The notes below the pieces were generated by a model that was not told where the DNA came from, searched no databases, and was given only the letters and a program-made list of their open reading frames with translations. The position numbers and the translations under genes were made by a program. This document shows, in pieces, positions 1 to 9,077 of a stretch of 64,000 nt of DNA; position 1 is the first letter of the stretch; the number at the start of each line of letters is the position of its first letter. This DNA is from Bacteroidota bacterium (GTDB taxonomy: Bacteria; Bacteroidota; Bacteroidia; Flavobacteriales; Flavobacteriaceae). Where the stretch lies: positions 136,773-200,772 of the forward strand of contig JAJRRO010000133.1 in the NCBI GenBank assembly GCA_024279425.1, given 5' to 3'.

Positions 1-1
1 T

Positions 2-589
2 CAACTGGGTCTTGCCGAGGAGACCATTGTTATTTTTCAATCGGATCATGGTCATTCGCTTGAGGAACGGGCCTTTTGGGGAGGTGGTAATGCCGGACCG
101 TATCGGGGAAGCAAGTTTAGTATGTTTGAAGGAGGGATCCGTGTACCGGCGATTATTCGTTTTCCCGGAGTAATTCCTGCAAATGAAGTACGTGATCAAG
201 CTTGTATAGAAATGGATTGGTTCACTACTATTGCCGAATTGACCAAATCAAAAGTGACCGAAAAAGTAGATGGTAAAAGCCTAATGCCTGTAATCTTGGA
301 CAATAAGACCGCCTCGCAACATAAGGTGTTTCACTGGCAGACAGGAAGTTACGATGACAACAAGGCCCAATGGGTAGTGCGTAAAGGCCCCTGGAAGTTA
401 ATAGGAAATGCAAGGGAACCTTCTCCCACAGGAGAAAAGATCAATGTGGATCCATTATTCCTTGTCAATCTGGATAAGGATGTTGCAGAACAGAATAACC
501 TTGCTTCCTCCAATCCCCAAAAACTAAATGAACTCTTGGGGCTACACAAATCATGGCTTAAATCTGTCCGATCAGAAATGAAAAAATAA
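2..589 (+). CDS. Sulfatase, C-terminal part (5' end outside window)
   Basis: The frame is open from base 2, so the gene starts upstream of the window; about 195 residues are visible. They hold the C-terminal part of an alkaline-phosphatase-fold sulfatase: a metal-ligand motif SDHGHS near the start, the family signature MFEGGIRVPAI about 40 residues on, and a small C-terminal subdomain rich in Trp and Lys ending KSVRSEMKK. The FGly motif (CxPSR) would lie upstream and cannot be seen. Enzymes of this family remove sulfate esters from carbohydrates, usually in the periplasm or at the surface. An SDHG motif, in place of SDNG, is common in S1 subfamilies. Substrate cannot be told. Family assignment is firm. 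Confidence 0.9.
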   Translation, partial: QLGLAEETIVIFQSDHGHSLEERAFWGGGNAGPYRGSKFSMFEGGIRVPAIIRFPGVIPANEVRDQACIEMDWFTTIAELTKSKVTEKVDGKSLMPVILDNKTASQHKVFHWQTGSYDDNKAQWVVRKGPWKLIGNAREPSPTGEKINVDPLFLVNLDKDVAEQNNLASSNPQKLNELLGLHKSWLKSVRSEMKK

Positions 590-722
590 TGTTTAAGCGC
601 AAAAAACAATTGGAATAGACTCCTTTTACGAAATTTTCATCGCAATCGTATTCTTGATAGCGCTATTCGTGAGGGTTTTTATTGGAAGCCAAGAATGCCC
701 ATCGCTAAAATAATTCCGATGC

Positions 723-851
723 TTAGTTTAAAATTCCCCAAAGCCCAATTAAAAACCCAAGGGCTATTAACCCCAGTACCACTTCTAAACCTATATTTAA
801 AACCGAAAGTATAGAATTTAAAACTCCTTTTTTATTCGAATACTTGCTCAT
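723..851 (-). CDS. Putative small membrane protein, possible -1 frameshift extension to 679
   Basis: The open frame codes for 42 residues beginning MSKYSNKKGVLNSIL, followed by a hydrophobic helix and ending FLIGLWGILN. The last two sense codons and the base before them read T TTA AAC, the classical X XXY YYZ -1 slippery heptamer in the correct frame, immediately followed by TAA. A -1 slip would add LSIGIILAMGILGFQ and end at 679, giving a second hydrophobic helix. The charged N-terminus and two-helix hairpin look like a real small membrane protein. No homologue is recognised, and an ordinary one-base lesion in a decaying gene would give the same picture. No clear ribosome binding site is visible, as is usual in this phylum. 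Confidence 0.4.
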   Translation of the reverse strand: MSKYSNKKGVLNSILSVLNIGLEVVLGLIALGFLIGLWGILN

Positions 852-1288
852 AGCTTGTTTATTTAATATTTTCTTTCACAATAAGGTACAATTTCATCAA
901 AGGCAGGAACCCCAAATTGTTGTGAAAGCATCAAAATCTGTGGTTTAATCCTGTTTTACGTGCATTTCATCGGTGAATTGGTATTTGCAATGCCCGCTTA
1001 GAGAATGCGCTCATAGTAGTGAAATCCAATTTATGAAAGTGGGGAACAGGTGTTTATCTTTCAAAAACTCAGACCTTTTTACGTTACTCATTGGATTCAA
1101 TGAACCTTGGGGCCGTGGGTGGGTTGGTTTCGTTGGCAAAGTCAAATGAACTAGACAAACCCAATAAACCAATTTCAGAACCCATAAAGCACCCCATTCG
1201 TTTACCTCACACAACATCAGGCACTTAGCTTAAGGTCTAAATGGTCATTTATCCCAAATCAATGCCAGTTTAGCAGGTATATTTTGTC

Positions 1289-1414
1289 ATGGCCCAAATC
1301 GTATCTAGCTTTATGGGTATGAGAAAGAGATTCACATTTATCGATTTTGTAATGACCCTAGGTTGTGCTTTTATTGTCTTTATGATATTACTCGTATCCT
1401 CGCACTTTATTTAA
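1289..1414 (+). CDS. Putative small membrane protein (41 aa)
   Basis: A 41-codon frame starting MAQIVSSFMGMRKRF and followed by a hydrophobic segment of about 22 residues ending SSHFI. A positive patch before a single membrane helix is plausible for a small membrane protein, but nothing else supports it: no homologue is recognised and the region is otherwise decayed. It may be chance. Confidence 0.25.
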   Translation: MAQIVSSFMGMRKRFTFIDFVMTLGCAFIVFMILLVSSHFI

Positions 1415-1448
1415 GATAGATTCCCAAGGATTTTGTCTTTCTGCCAAA

Positions 1449-2040
1449 TCATTCCAATTCGCGAATAAACGCTTTTGTATTGGGAATTAAGGCAGAGGGC
1501 ATACTCAATGCATCAACACCAAACCCAATATAAATTGGTGTCTGCTGCAAGTCCGACACAGATGCCCACCCATTTGCCCCTGTCATGGGCAATTTCGGTA
1601 ACCTTTTCAATTAATTTTAAAATGCCTGGAATTGCCTTTGGCAGATAGTTGGCGACTGATGTATTGGTTCTGTCAGCGGCCATCATATACTGTGCTAGAT
1701 TATTGGTGCCAAACCAGAAGAAATCTACATCGTCAACAAATAGTTCGGGCATTAAGGCAACATTTGGAATTTCGACCATAATCCCCATCGGAATCGATTT
1801 ATTAACGGCAACACCTTCGGTTTCCAAGATTATCGATTCTTTATGTATAGCCTCTTTAATATCGTTTAAACCCTGTCGAGTTGCAATCATTGGAAACAAT
1901 AATTGAATATTGAAAATGGTGGCCAATTGAAGCCCCAACGAAAATGTGGGGAAGTAATTTACTCTTCGTGGTAAGAGTGTATGTGAAACCGTTTTTGAAA
2001 GAAGGTCTATCGACAAAATATTCAAATAGATAATCAAAAA
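1449..2040 (-). pseudogene. Remnant of PEP-utilising enzyme (PTS enzyme I type), C-terminal domain
   Basis: The translated remnant matches the C-terminal PEP-binding TIM-barrel of enzyme I/PpsA/PpdK enzymes: NIQLLFPMIATRQGL, then IPMGIMVEIPNVALM, VDFFWFGTNNLAQY, and HDRGKWVGICVGLAAD. These are the conserved PMI, GxMxExP, GTNDL and catalytic-Cys regions. GTNDL is GTNNL here and the catalytic Cys region reads GICVG, not GxCGE. The main frame stops near 1513, but another frame continues IGFGVDALSMPSALIP and ends at 1449, so there is a frameshift near 1535-1545. The N-terminal phosphohistidine and HPr-binding domains are missing. This is a clear pseudogene; whether the parent was ptsI-like or a dikinase cannot be decided. 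Confidence 0.75.
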
Positions 2041-2085
2041 ATGCATGTTGTATTTAAATGATTCTAGCAGGGATGCCAACCATTT

Positions 2086-2533
2086 TTAAACCTGCGTTAA
2101 AACCCCAGCTTGATATTTTGCCTCAACGAATCCAAATACCTTTTTTGTGGAGTTGGCACACAATGGGCGGACGCCTTTTGGCCTTTTCTTTTGAAAGTCC
2201 AATTTTTATCAGCATGTTCGACTTCAGGATCCGTTGCCTAAAATCACCACGATCCACTGGTCTGCCCAAAATTGATTCGTATAGTTTTTGCAGTTCGGGG
2301 ATTGTAAATGTGGGCGGCATGAAACTTAGCAATAGGGGACGGCTCAAAAGTTCTGTACACAAAACTTTTCTGGCTTCTGATACCAATAAGGAATGATCTA
2401 AGGCCAAGGTGTCTGCGTTTTCGACATTTATCCATTTGCGATTTTCGAATAAGGCGGTGGTCTTTATTTCGATGGGTTGCCTACCCAAAATACTGTAATA
2501 ACCTATGGTAAGTCCACTAATATAGTAAGTCCA
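2086..2533 (-). pseudogene. Remnant of NrtR-type (Nudix-winged helix) regulator
   Basis: The remnant begins within a Nudix-like domain (LTIGYYSILGRQPIEI, then LALDHSLLV) and runs into the NrtR winged-helix domain: PPTFTIPELQKLYESILG followed by VDRGDFRQRILKSNMLI. These are strongly conserved family motifs. The Nudix N-terminal half is absent, and near 2130-2150 the reading frame changes: a second frame supplies a family-like C-terminus FVEAKYQAGVLTQV ending at 2086. NrtR proteins repress sugar or NAD cofactor genes in response to ADP-ribose-like ligands. The partner gene could have been the enzyme I-like remnant just downstream. It is a non-functional fragment. Confidence 0.7.
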
Positions 2534-2571
2534 ATATGAGATAAAACAAAAAATGGGTCGATATTGAATAA

Positions 2572-2856
2572 AAACAACGTTTTGTTGAAGCCGATTTCAA
2601 ATGGCGTTTCCGTTATTTCTTGGCTTTGAATATTCCCTTGAATAACAAAGAGCTCATCGCCGGCACCTTTTATGGATCTGCCTACAATGAAATATTTCTA
2701 AATGCCAAATCTTCCGTATTTGACAGAAATCGGCTTTACTTCGGACTTGGTTATAAAATAAATAATAAGGTACGTTTGGAATTGGGGTACATGAACCAGT
2801 TTTTTGAATCATCCAACCGTGACCAGATAAATACTGTATTGTTCATCAATTTGTAA
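2572..2856 (+). pseudogene. 5'-truncated DUF2490 outer-membrane protein
   Basis: The frame opens after a stop at 2569-2571 without a usable start codon and reads KQRFVEADFKWRFRYFLAL, then IPLNNKELIAGTFYGSAY, NEIFLN, FDRNRLYFGLGY and LELGYMNQF. These are the C-terminal hallmarks of DUF2490 proteins, small outer-membrane beta-barrels common in Bacteroidota. Only about 94 residues remain of an expected roughly 220, so the N-terminus with its signal peptide is gone. A TTG at 2620 could start a short peptide but would miss the first strand. It is decayed. The next 150 bases hold another open stretch with no start, perhaps more debris. Confidence 0.65.
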
Positions 2857-3019
2857 CCGGACACTTATTAAATGCGGGCAGGGCCTATAAAAGAAACTTT
2901 TTTTACGAAAACACCAAAACACTGGTAATCATTTATTTGGATGAAAAGTCTAAGGGACTACCCTTCATTTTTTTAGAGACTGATTTTAATCCCATCATTT
3001 TTAAAACGGTCGGAGCAAT

Positions 3020-4033
3020 TTAATTACTATATAACTGTCCTTTTTTATTCACCTCGCCTTGGGCTTGTATACCCTTGCCAAAAGCAATCAACCATACTTC
3101 ATTAGCCCCTTTGATATCATCACCATGGCTTTTCCAAGTTTTTAAGGGCTTGGTTCCCCTGCCATGATCCGTAGAAATGATGAAAACGGTATTGTCTTTA
3201 TAAAAATCATCTTGCTGCGTAAAATGCCAAAGTTCCTTAATTAATCCATCGGTGTTATGGGCCGAATTTAAATACGCTTCATAGTCCCCATCATGGGCAA
3301 AATCATCCGTCTCACCGTAAGCTATGTACACAAGACTTGGATGTTTCTTTTTCATAAATTCCAGCGCATAATGGTGGGTAAATGCATCTAAGCGAACGGT
3401 GCCCCATGGACTTGGGATTTGCCGTTGCAATTGATTCAGAAATTTTTCCCTTTCTGATAAATCTCTGCCTTTTGCAGATTCAAAACCGGCATTAACAGGG
3501 ACCCCGGAACGTTCTTCATTAACGATGAAAGGGAATACATCCCAACTCCCAAAAGCAGCCACCTTATCTTTATATTTTGAACTTTGATTGGCTATTTCCA
3601 GAACTGTGGTATTGGGATTGTTGATTTTGTCGTTGCTATCTATTCTGGTATCATCAGCGATTCCTGATAAAATTTCATTGTATCCCGGGTAGGAAAACCA
3701 CATTGTATTGGTCAGGTCAACCTTGCTTCCCAAGGTCCTATTGCCATGGATCTGCCCGATTTTTTCCACTTCGTTCCAGAGAAATGGCAAAAGTACTTCT
3801 CTTCTTGCCTTTGGGCTGTCTTTCCAAAATTTAGATTTCAACCCTTCAACATTATGAACATAATCTTCGTGAGTGATCAAAAGAGGGTCTGCTCCCGTAA
3901 ACAATTCCTGCCAACGGAGACCATCCAAGGTTATTAAAACAATATTTGGATTTTTTGAGTCTTGTGCGTTTACCGATTGATTCCATATCCCAAAAGCGAC
4001 AAGAATACATACTACTAATATTGTTTTTTTCAT
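3020..4033 (-). CDS. Secreted alkaline-phosphatase-superfamily hydrolase
   Basis: About 337 residues. The start at 4033 (MKKTILVVCILV) gives a proper Sec signal peptide; an upstream ATG at 4051 would add six residues ahead of it. The mature part has the metal-ligand motif NIVLITLDGLRWQE, a candidate nucleophile region FSYPGYNEILSG, and the second metal site ISTDHGRGTKPLKTWKSHG. These place it with type I phosphodiesterase/nucleotide pyrophosphatase-like and alkaline phosphatase proteins rather than FGly sulfatases, since no CxPSR is present. It would act in the periplasm on phosphate mono- or diesters; substrate unknown. It is a monocistron next to decayed DNA on one side and a Gre-like gene on the other. 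Confidence 0.85.
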   Translation of the reverse strand: MKKTILVVCILVAFGIWNQSVNAQDSKNPNIVLITLDGLRWQELFTGADPLLITHEDYVHNVEGLKSKFWKDSPKARREVLLPFLWNEVEKIGQIHGNRTLGSKVDLTNTMWFSYPGYNEILSGIADDTRIDSNDKINNPNTTVLEIANQSSKYKDKVAAFGSWDVFPFIVNEERSGVPVNAGFESAKGRDLSEREKFLNQLQRQIPSPWGTVRLDAFTHHYALEFMKKKHPSLVYIAYGETDDFAHDGDYEAYLNSAHNTDGLIKELWHFTQQDDFYKDNTVFIISTDHGRGTKPLKTWKSHGDDIKGANEVWLIAFGKGIQAQGEVNKKGQLYSN

Positions 4034-4156
4034 AATGGGAATGAAATTCATATTAAAAATTCATCTAAAGTAAACAAAGAAAATGTTCGAGTCTATAATT
4101 TTCTTTTCTTAAACGTAAGTTTTGCTCATTGTGTAAAAAAACCAAATTCGTCAGAA

Positions 4157-4606
4157 TCAACAAATTTCAAGGACTTTGATTTCTTCTCCATTAAAAGTAA
4201 CAGTATCCCCCTCAGATTTTCCCATTAGCAGTTTTCCTATCGGGGTAACTGCTGATATACAATATACCAATTGATTACCTTCTTGATATTCGCCTGCTGA
4301 TATCGCTAAAAAATAATTGACTTTGGAAGTTTTCACCAAGCTTCCCAAACTGGCCCCCTTTGATTTGCCTTTGATATTGACCTTTGCCAATACCTCTTTG
4401 GTCTTTTCAGCTTCGGCCAATTGCTGTCCCAATTTTTCACGTTCCAATTGTAGCATGGCCCTTCCCGTTTCATGCTTGTCTCCGGCACTGCTTTTGGTCT
4501 CCGAGCCAAAGGCGACTTGAATTTCCTTTATTTGGGATTGGATACGATTAATTCTTTCTTCGACATAGGTAGTGCAAAACTGATGTAGGTGTTCTTTTAG
4601 GTTCAT
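4157..4606 (-). CDS. GreA/GreB-like C-terminal domain protein
   Basis: 149 residues. A coiled-coil N-terminal half (residues about 1-75, rich in Glu, Gln and Lys) is followed by a GreA/B C-terminal-type fold from about 95 to the end, with SAVTPIGKLLMGKSEGD and VTFNGEEIKVLEI matching the Gre pattern in which products stay in the RNA polymerase secondary channel. In flavobacterial genomes this family is often mislabelled 3-oxoacyl-ACP synthase, which the sequence does not support. It may modulate RNA polymerase, but the acidic tip residues of a true Gre factor are not obvious, so anti-backtracking activity is not proven. Confidence 0.75.
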   Translation of the reverse strand: MNLKEHLHQFCTTYVEERINRIQSQIKEIQVAFGSETKSSAGDKHETGRAMLQLEREKLGQQLAEAEKTKEVLAKVNIKGKSKGASLGSLVKTSKVNYFLAISAGEYQEGNQLVYCISAVTPIGKLLMGKSEGDTVTFNGEEIKVLEIC

Positions 4607-4651
4607 ACCTAAATAAAGTGTTTTAATTCTAAAAAGGATAAAAGAGCCATT

Positions 4652-5296
4652 TTATTGGTCTTCGTAATGATATAGATCGGCCAGTCTGTACACAAGATAG
4701 TTGATCATGCTGTCCTCAGTACTGCCATTTTGATACATTTTCTGAATTTGATTCCTGTTTTCAGCCCTGAAAAAATCCAAATCATTAGACCTGAATTCAC
4801 TAAATATATTCCAAGATTTCAGTCCTTCCAGCATCTGCCTATGTGCGCGGTACTTTTTATTTACCATTTCATAGTCTTTTTTGAAAGTCTTGTCCTTTTT
4901 TAGATTCGGGTTCTGTTGCCTGGAATTCCAACGATTGTATTCAGCCTTAAGACGTTTATCGGCATTTTCAGCCTCGGAAATAATTTTCACATAGGCCCTA
5001 GAGGTCAAAGAATAGAACCGTTTATCGAAAAGGGCTTCCATATCTATCTTGGAACTGAATGGTTCTTCTACAATTCCTGTTTCGGTATTACTTACATAAT
5101 ACTCCACTCCGTTGGAGGGCTTTTCAATGTTGGCAAGCAAGGAGTTCTTCCAAGCTTCAGTCTTTATCAATTCTTTCCATACCCTAGTATATTCCCTCTG
5201 ATAGTTAATTTTTGAAGAAGAGCAACCTCCAACTAAAACAACTGCCAGCAACGAAACCGCTCCAAGAACATTCGACTTAAACACATTTTTGGCCAT
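4652..5296 (-). CDS. Hypothetical lipoprotein
   Basis: 214 residues starting MAKNVFKSNVLGAVSLL with a lipobox VLVGGC at about residues 20-25, so it is exported and lipid-anchored, probably at the outer membrane. The mature region is charged, largely helical and rich in Tyr, Arg and Lys (for instance SRAYVKIISEAENADKRL), with no recognisable domain. It stands 46 bases upstream of the Gre-like gene on the same strand and may share its transcript. No function can be given. Confidence 0.7.
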   Translation of the reverse strand: MAKNVFKSNVLGAVSLLAVVLVGGCSSSKINYQREYTRVWKELIKTEAWKNSLLANIEKPSNGVEYYVSNTETGIVEEPFSSKIDMEALFDKRFYSLTSRAYVKIISEAENADKRLKAEYNRWNSRQQNPNLKKDKTFKKDYEMVNKKYRAHRQMLEGLKSWNIFSEFRSNDLDFFRAENRNQIQKMYQNGSTEDSMINYLVYRLADLYHYEDQ

Positions 5297-5469
5297 AAAT
5301 CACCTTTTATTAACAACGTAATTTCCCATTACAAAAAAATCGCAAATACGATAATCTCGATTTCGACTAAGTGCAGTTGTTGTAAAGATGATTGGGGTTG
5401 AAGATAAAACCTAATAGCTAGGTTCTTTTATCTAAGTCTGACAATATAGGAAGAAAAGTGAATACTATG
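5297..5469. other. Intergenic spacer
   Basis: AT-rich spacer between the lipoprotein start and the FAD-oxidoreductase remnant. No gene or clear regulatory site was seen. The only notable element is a sequence TATTTGCG near the lipoprotein start that is close to, but not, the -7 consensus. Confidence 0.35.
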
Positions 5470-5649
5470 CTAATTTTCAAAACGAAAGTTCGGCATGGGT
5501 TTCTGAAATTCTTCCAAAACCAAAATTTTGGCTATGGGAAATTTAGCTCGTAAGATTAAGGCACAATTCAATCACGCAAGCCCACTGCCGACAATAGTAA
5601 AATCAATATTGGATAACCCGGTCTTATATTCCCAATAACTTAAATTCAT
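5470..5649 (-). pseudogene. N-terminal remnant of FAD-dependent oxidoreductase
   Basis: A start ATG at 5649 begins MNLSYWEYKTGLSNIDF followed by TIVGSGLA, then an in-frame TGA (5572-5574), then LNCALILRAKFPIAKILVLE. Read through the stop, this is the dinucleotide-binding Rossmann motif (GxGxxG region and the acidic end of strand 2) of the DAO-type FAD oxidoreductases common in Flavobacteriia, whose N-terminus typically begins with a SYWE-like motif. The frame ends at 5470 and the remaining 300 or so residues are missing. It lies directly behind accC on the same strand, so it may once have been part of that operon. It is a dead fragment. Confidence 0.65.
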
Positions 5650-5691
5650 GCCATTGGATAAAAAAACCCAACGTAATAGGTCGTCGGGGTC

Positions 5692-7050
5692 TTAATCTTG
5701 ATTTTCTTGTTCAGGGGCTATTTCAAAATCTTCCATAAACTTGGTGGTATAATTCCCCGCCAAATATTCTGGATGATCCATTAGTTGCCTATGGAAAGGT
5801 ATTGTGGTCTTTATGCCTTCGATTACAAATTCGTCCAAAGCGCGCTTCATCTTGTTAATGGCTTCCTCTCGTGTCTGGGCCGTTGTAATCAACTTGGCAA
5901 TCATTGAATCATAATTGGGAGGTATAGTATAACCACTGTACACATGGGTGTCCATTCGAACGCCATGCCCTCCAGGTGTATGCAAGGTGGTAATTCGTCC
6001 AGGTGACGGTCTAAAGTCGTTAAAAGGATCTTCTGAGTTGATCCTACATTCAATGGAATGCAGTTTTGGAAAATAATTCTTTCCAGATATAGGAACACCT
6101 CCTGCAACCAGTATTTGCTCCCTGATCAAATCATAATCAACCACTTGTTCGGTAATGGGGTGCTCTACTTGAATACGGGTATTCATTTCCATGAAGTAGA
6201 AGTTCCGATGCTTATCAACTAAAAACTCTATGGTCCCCGCACCTTCATACTTAATAAACTCAGCGGCCTTTACAGCGGCATTGCCCATATCTTCCCTAAG
6301 CTTATCGGTCATGAAGGGAGAAGGTGTTTCTTCTGTCAATTTTTGATGTCTTCGCTGAATTGAACAATCCCGTTCAGAAAGATGACAGGCCTTACCGTAT
6401 TGATCACCCACTATTTGAATCTCGATATGTCGTGGTTCCTCAATCAGCTTTTCCATATACATTCGCCCATTCCCAAAAGCTGCAGTTGCCTCTTGCACTG
6501 CACTTTCAAAGAGGTCTTCTAAAGTATCTTCTTTCCAAACGGCCCGCATGCCCTTTCCGCCACCACCTGCAGTGGCCTTTATCATAACAGGATACCCCAT
6601 CTTCTTGGCCACCTTTTTGGCATCTGCAACATCTTTCAAAAGTCCATTTGACCCAGGAACAGTAGGGACTCCAGCTTTCTTCATGGTTTCTTTGGCCGAA
6701 GCCTTATCACCCATTCGATCTATATGTTCCCCCGATGCGCCAATGAATTTTATTTCATGCTCGGCGCAAATTTTTGAGAATTTTGAATTTTCCGATAGAA
6801 AGCCATATCCAGGATGTATTGCATCTGCATTGGTAATTTCAGCGGCAGCAATGATATTGGGCATCTTAAGATATGATTCACTACTTGGAGCTGGACCAAT
6901 ACAAACGGCCTCATCTGCAAACCTAACATGTAGACTTTCTTCATCGACCTTTGAATAAACAGCTACGGTCTTAATTCCCATTTCCTTGCAGGTCCTTATA
7001 ATCCGTAAGGCTATTTCACCCCTATTTGCAATAAGTATTTTTTTGAACAT
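5692..7050 (-). CDS. accC: Acetyl-CoA carboxylase, biotin carboxylase subunit
   Basis: 452 residues, the normal length. It carboxylates the biotin on the carrier protein using ATP and bicarbonate, the first half-reaction of malonyl-CoA synthesis. Visible are the N-terminal biotin carboxylase fold ([16 protein letters not shown]), the ATP-grasp glycine loop [12 protein letters not shown], the catalytic region [16 protein letters not shown] and the C-terminal domain [17 protein letters not shown]. It is the last gene of a fabH-accB-accC run, with 73 bases separating it from accB. Cytosolic and essential in the family. Confidence 0.97.
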   Translation of the reverse strand: MFKKILIANRGEIALRIIRTCKEMGIKTVAVYSKVDEESLHVRFADEAVCIGPAPSSESYLKMPNIIAAAEITNADAIHPGYGFLSENSKFSKICAEHEIKFIGASGEHIDRMGDKASAKETMKKAGVPTVPGSNGLLKDVADAKKVAKKMGYPVMIKATAGGGGKGMRAVWKEDTLEDLFESAVQEATAAFGNGRMYMEKLIEEPRHIEIQIVGDQYGKACHLSERDCSIQRRHQKLTEETPSPFMTDKLREDMGNAAVKAAEFIKYEGAGTIEFLVDKHRNFYFMEMNTRIQVEHPITEQVVDYDLIREQILVAGGVPISGKNYFPKLHSIECRINSEDPFNDFRPSPGRITTLHTPGGHGVRMDTHVYSGYTIPPNYDSMIAKLITTAQTREEAINKMKRALDEFVIEGIKTTIPFHRQLMDHPEYLAGNYTTKFMEDFEIAPEQENQD

Positions 7051-7123
7051 CTTCTGAAATTTTAAATTTTAAGTTCTAAGTTTTGAATGGTATAAAGCAC
7101 CTATTTTCAACACTTAAAATTTA

Positions 7124-7612
7124 CTAAGATGGATCTACCAAGAACAAAGGTTGATCAAATTCTACTGGGGAGGAATCCTCAACCAGTATTTTGACTATTC
7201 TCCCTGTTACTTCAGACTCAATATCATTGAACAATTTCATTGCCTCAATAACACAAAGCACATCTCCTTTTCCTATGTTAGAGCCAATTTCAACAAAAGT
7301 AGGTTTGTCTGGAGAAGGTTTTCTATAAAAAGTTCCGATGATCGGGGATTTGATGGTGATGTATTTAGATTCATCTTCCGAATCTTCTTTCGAAGTATTT
7401 GCAGGTGGTGCTACTTCAGCTTGTACCGGCATGGCAACCGGAGCCATTGGGGCTTGTGCCATAGGAATCTGTTGTACAAAAGTGGTTTCCGGCCCAGCAC
7501 TGGTAGAGCCTGTTCTTATGGTAATTTTGATATCATCCGTTTCTAATTTTACCTCGCTTGCTCCAGATTTGGCCACAAATTTAATGAGGCTCTGTATTTC
7601 CTTAATATCCAT
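7124..7612 (-). CDS. accB: Acetyl-CoA carboxylase, biotin carboxyl carrier protein
   Basis: 162 residues. An N-terminal helical region (1-45) and an Ala/Pro/Met-rich linker (about 46-75) lead to the C-terminal biotinyl domain with the motif EAMK, whose Lys126 is the biotinylation site. It shuttles carboxybiotin between the AccC and AccAD active sites. It is 29 bases downstream of fabH and upstream of accC, a conserved order in Bacteroidota, and is presumably cotranscribed with both. Confidence 0.97.
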   Translation of the reverse strand: MDIKEIQSLIKFVAKSGASEVKLETDDIKITIRTGSTSAGPETTFVQQIPMAQAPMAPVAMPVQAEVAPPANTSKEDSEDESKYITIKSPIIGTFYRKPSPDKPTFVEIGSNIGKGDVLCVIEAMKLFNDIESEVTGRIVKILVEDSSPVEFDQPLFLVDPS

Positions 7613-7641
7613 AGAAAATGATTTTAACTTAGTTGATTGGT

Positions 7642-8640
7642 CTATTTATTATATGCCCATTTTAAATAAATGGATCCCCAGGCAAAACCACCACCGAAGG
7701 CAGCAAATACCAAATTATCTCCCTTTTTTAATTGGTCTTCATAATCGTGCAATAATAATGGCAGTGTGGCAGATGTTGTATTGCCATACTTTTGAATATT
7801 CGTCATTACTTTTGAATTATCCAAACCCATTCTTCTGGCAGTGGCATCAATTATACGCTTATTGGCCTGATGCGGAACCAACCATGAAACATCTTCATCC
7901 GTCAATTCATTGCACTCCATGATCCTTGCAGCAACGTCGGCCATGTTTGAAACGGCAAACTTAAAGACAGATTTACCATCTTGATAAATAAAATGTTTCC
8001 TGTTCTTTACTGTCTCTTCTGTAGCTGGCATTAAAGAGCCCCCCGCATCCATTCCCAAAAATCTTCTGCCACTGCCATCAGCCCTTAAATATTCATCCTG
8101 TAGACCCAACCCTTCCGTATTAGGTTCAAAAAGAACGGCTCCTGCACCATCCCCAAAAATAATACAGGTGGTCCTATCTGTATAATCAATAATAGAGGAC
8201 ATCTTATCAGCACCAATTAATAGGACTTTCTTGTATCTTCCCGATTGTATATAACTTGCTGCAGTAGACATTCCGAATAGAAAACTGGAACATGCGGCCA
8301 ATAAATCGTACCCAAATGCGTTCGTCGCTCCTATTTCTGATGCTACAAATGCAGCGGTAGAGGCAACCATGCTATCTGGTGTAGCCGTGGCAACCATTAC
8401 CAAGTCTATTTCGGTAGGGTCAACCCCTCTTTTTTCTATTAAATCATTAGCTGCTTTTATAGCCAAATAAGATGTGCCCTCGCCCTCGTCTTCTTTTAGA
8501 ACGCGCCTTTCTTTGATTCCCGTTCTAGTCGTAATCCATTCATCATTGGTGTCAACCATGCCCTCCAGCATTTTATTGGTCAAGATAAATTTGGGAACAT
8601 ATCCCCCTACAGCCGATATGGCCGCCGTAAGCTTGCTCAT
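7642..8640 (-). CDS. fabH: Beta-ketoacyl-ACP synthase III
   Basis: 332 residues. It condenses an acyl-CoA primer with malonyl-ACP to start fatty acid synthesis. The catalytic triad is intact: Cys117 in LLAACSSF, His257 in VPHQANKR and Asn287 in KYGNTTSA. The glycine-rich C-terminus [12 protein letters not shown] is also typical. It leads the fabH-accB-accC operon; a terminator at 8825-8849 separates it from rpmF upstream, so it should have its own promoter within 8641-8820, but no exact TAnnTTTG match was found there. In Bacteroidota FabH often prefers branched primers, which the sequence alone cannot show. Confidence 0.97.
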   Translation of the reverse strand: MSKLTAAISAVGGYVPKFILTNKMLEGMVDTNDEWITTRTGIKERRVLKEDEGEGTSYLAIKAANDLIEKRGVDPTEIDLVMVATATPDSMVASTAAFVASEIGATNAFGYDLLAACSSFLFGMSTAASYIQSGRYKKVLLIGADKMSSIIDYTDRTTCIIFGDGAGAVLFEPNTEGLGLQDEYLRADGSGRRFLGMDAGGSLMPATEETVKNRKHFIYQDGKSVFKFAVSNMADVAARIMECNELTDEDVSWLVPHQANKRIIDATARRMGLDNSKVMTNIQKYGNTTSATLPLLLHDYEDQLKKGDNLVFAAFGGGFAWGSIYLKWAYNK

Positions 8641-8824
8641 GCTAAAATTTCTTTTGTATCAAAAACCTGAAAAATGCGTCAAAAGTGAGGAAAATTAATG
8701 ATTTTTTGGGACTTTTTGCTCAAAAAGCGTTTTTTTTGAACAATTAGAGCTTTTATTGAAACATTGGCTAGTTTAGTATTTCCCTAAAGCAAATACCCTT
8801 TTTCATATAGTTATTGCATACAAA

Positions 8825-8849
8825 AACCCCTGCTATTTTAGCAGGGGTT
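8825..8849 (-). terminator. Rho-independent terminator after rpmF
   Basis: A 10-bp perfect stem AACCCCTGCT/AGCAGGGGTT with a 5-base loop, followed on the minus strand by a T run. It sits just beyond the rpmF stop and ends the DUF177-rpmF transcript before fabH. Confidence 0.8.
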
Positions 8850-8872
8850 CAAAATATTGTATAAAATCGAGA

Positions 8873-9070
8873 TTAGGCCTCGGCTTCTTCGGTCTGATCA
8901 ATAAGTACTTGGCCTTTGTAATACAATTTACCTTCGTGCCAATGTGCCCTGTGATATAAATGCATTTCTCCTGTTGTAGGATCCTTGGCAATAGTAGGAG
9001 CCACTGCCTTGTAATGGGTTCTTCTCTTATCTCTCCTTGTTTTGGAAATTTTTCTTTTAGGATGTGCCAT
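8873..9070 (-). CDS. rpmF: 50S ribosomal protein L32
   Basis: 65 residues with the typical N-terminus [17 protein letters not shown]. The C-terminal zinc-ribbon region ([19 protein letters not shown]) contains no cysteine, so this is a zinc-independent (C-minus) form. It is 7 bases downstream of the DUF177 gene and cotranscribed with it, the usual bacterial arrangement. Confidence 0.97.
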   Translation of the reverse strand: MAHPKRKISKTRRDKRRTHYKAVAPTIAKDPTTGEMHLYHRAHWHEGKLYYKGQVLIDQTEEAEA

Positions 9071-9077
9071 TTATAAA

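Larger units (their letters stand above)
590..1448. other. Gene-poor stretch with decayed sequence
   Basis: About 860 bases without a normal-sized gene. It holds two short hydrophobic open frames (described separately) and a 9-bp inverted repeat, CTTTCACAA at 873-881 and its complement at 920-928, that flanks the region upstream of the first small frame. The plus frame at 597-710 is also hydrophobic but has no start codon. No RNA gene, terminator or convincing promoter was seen. Confidence 0.5.

Noticed and set aside
1011..1217. 68-codon minus-strand open frame
   Set aside because: Low-complexity composition rich in Trp, Leu and Pro, no signal or domain, inside a decayed stretch; most likely chance.
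4157..4606. Naming this gene 3-oxoacyl-ACP synthase, as relatives often are
   Set aside because: No thiolase-fold motif or catalytic Cys-His-Asn is present; coiled coil plus Gre-like C-terminus is what the sequence shows.
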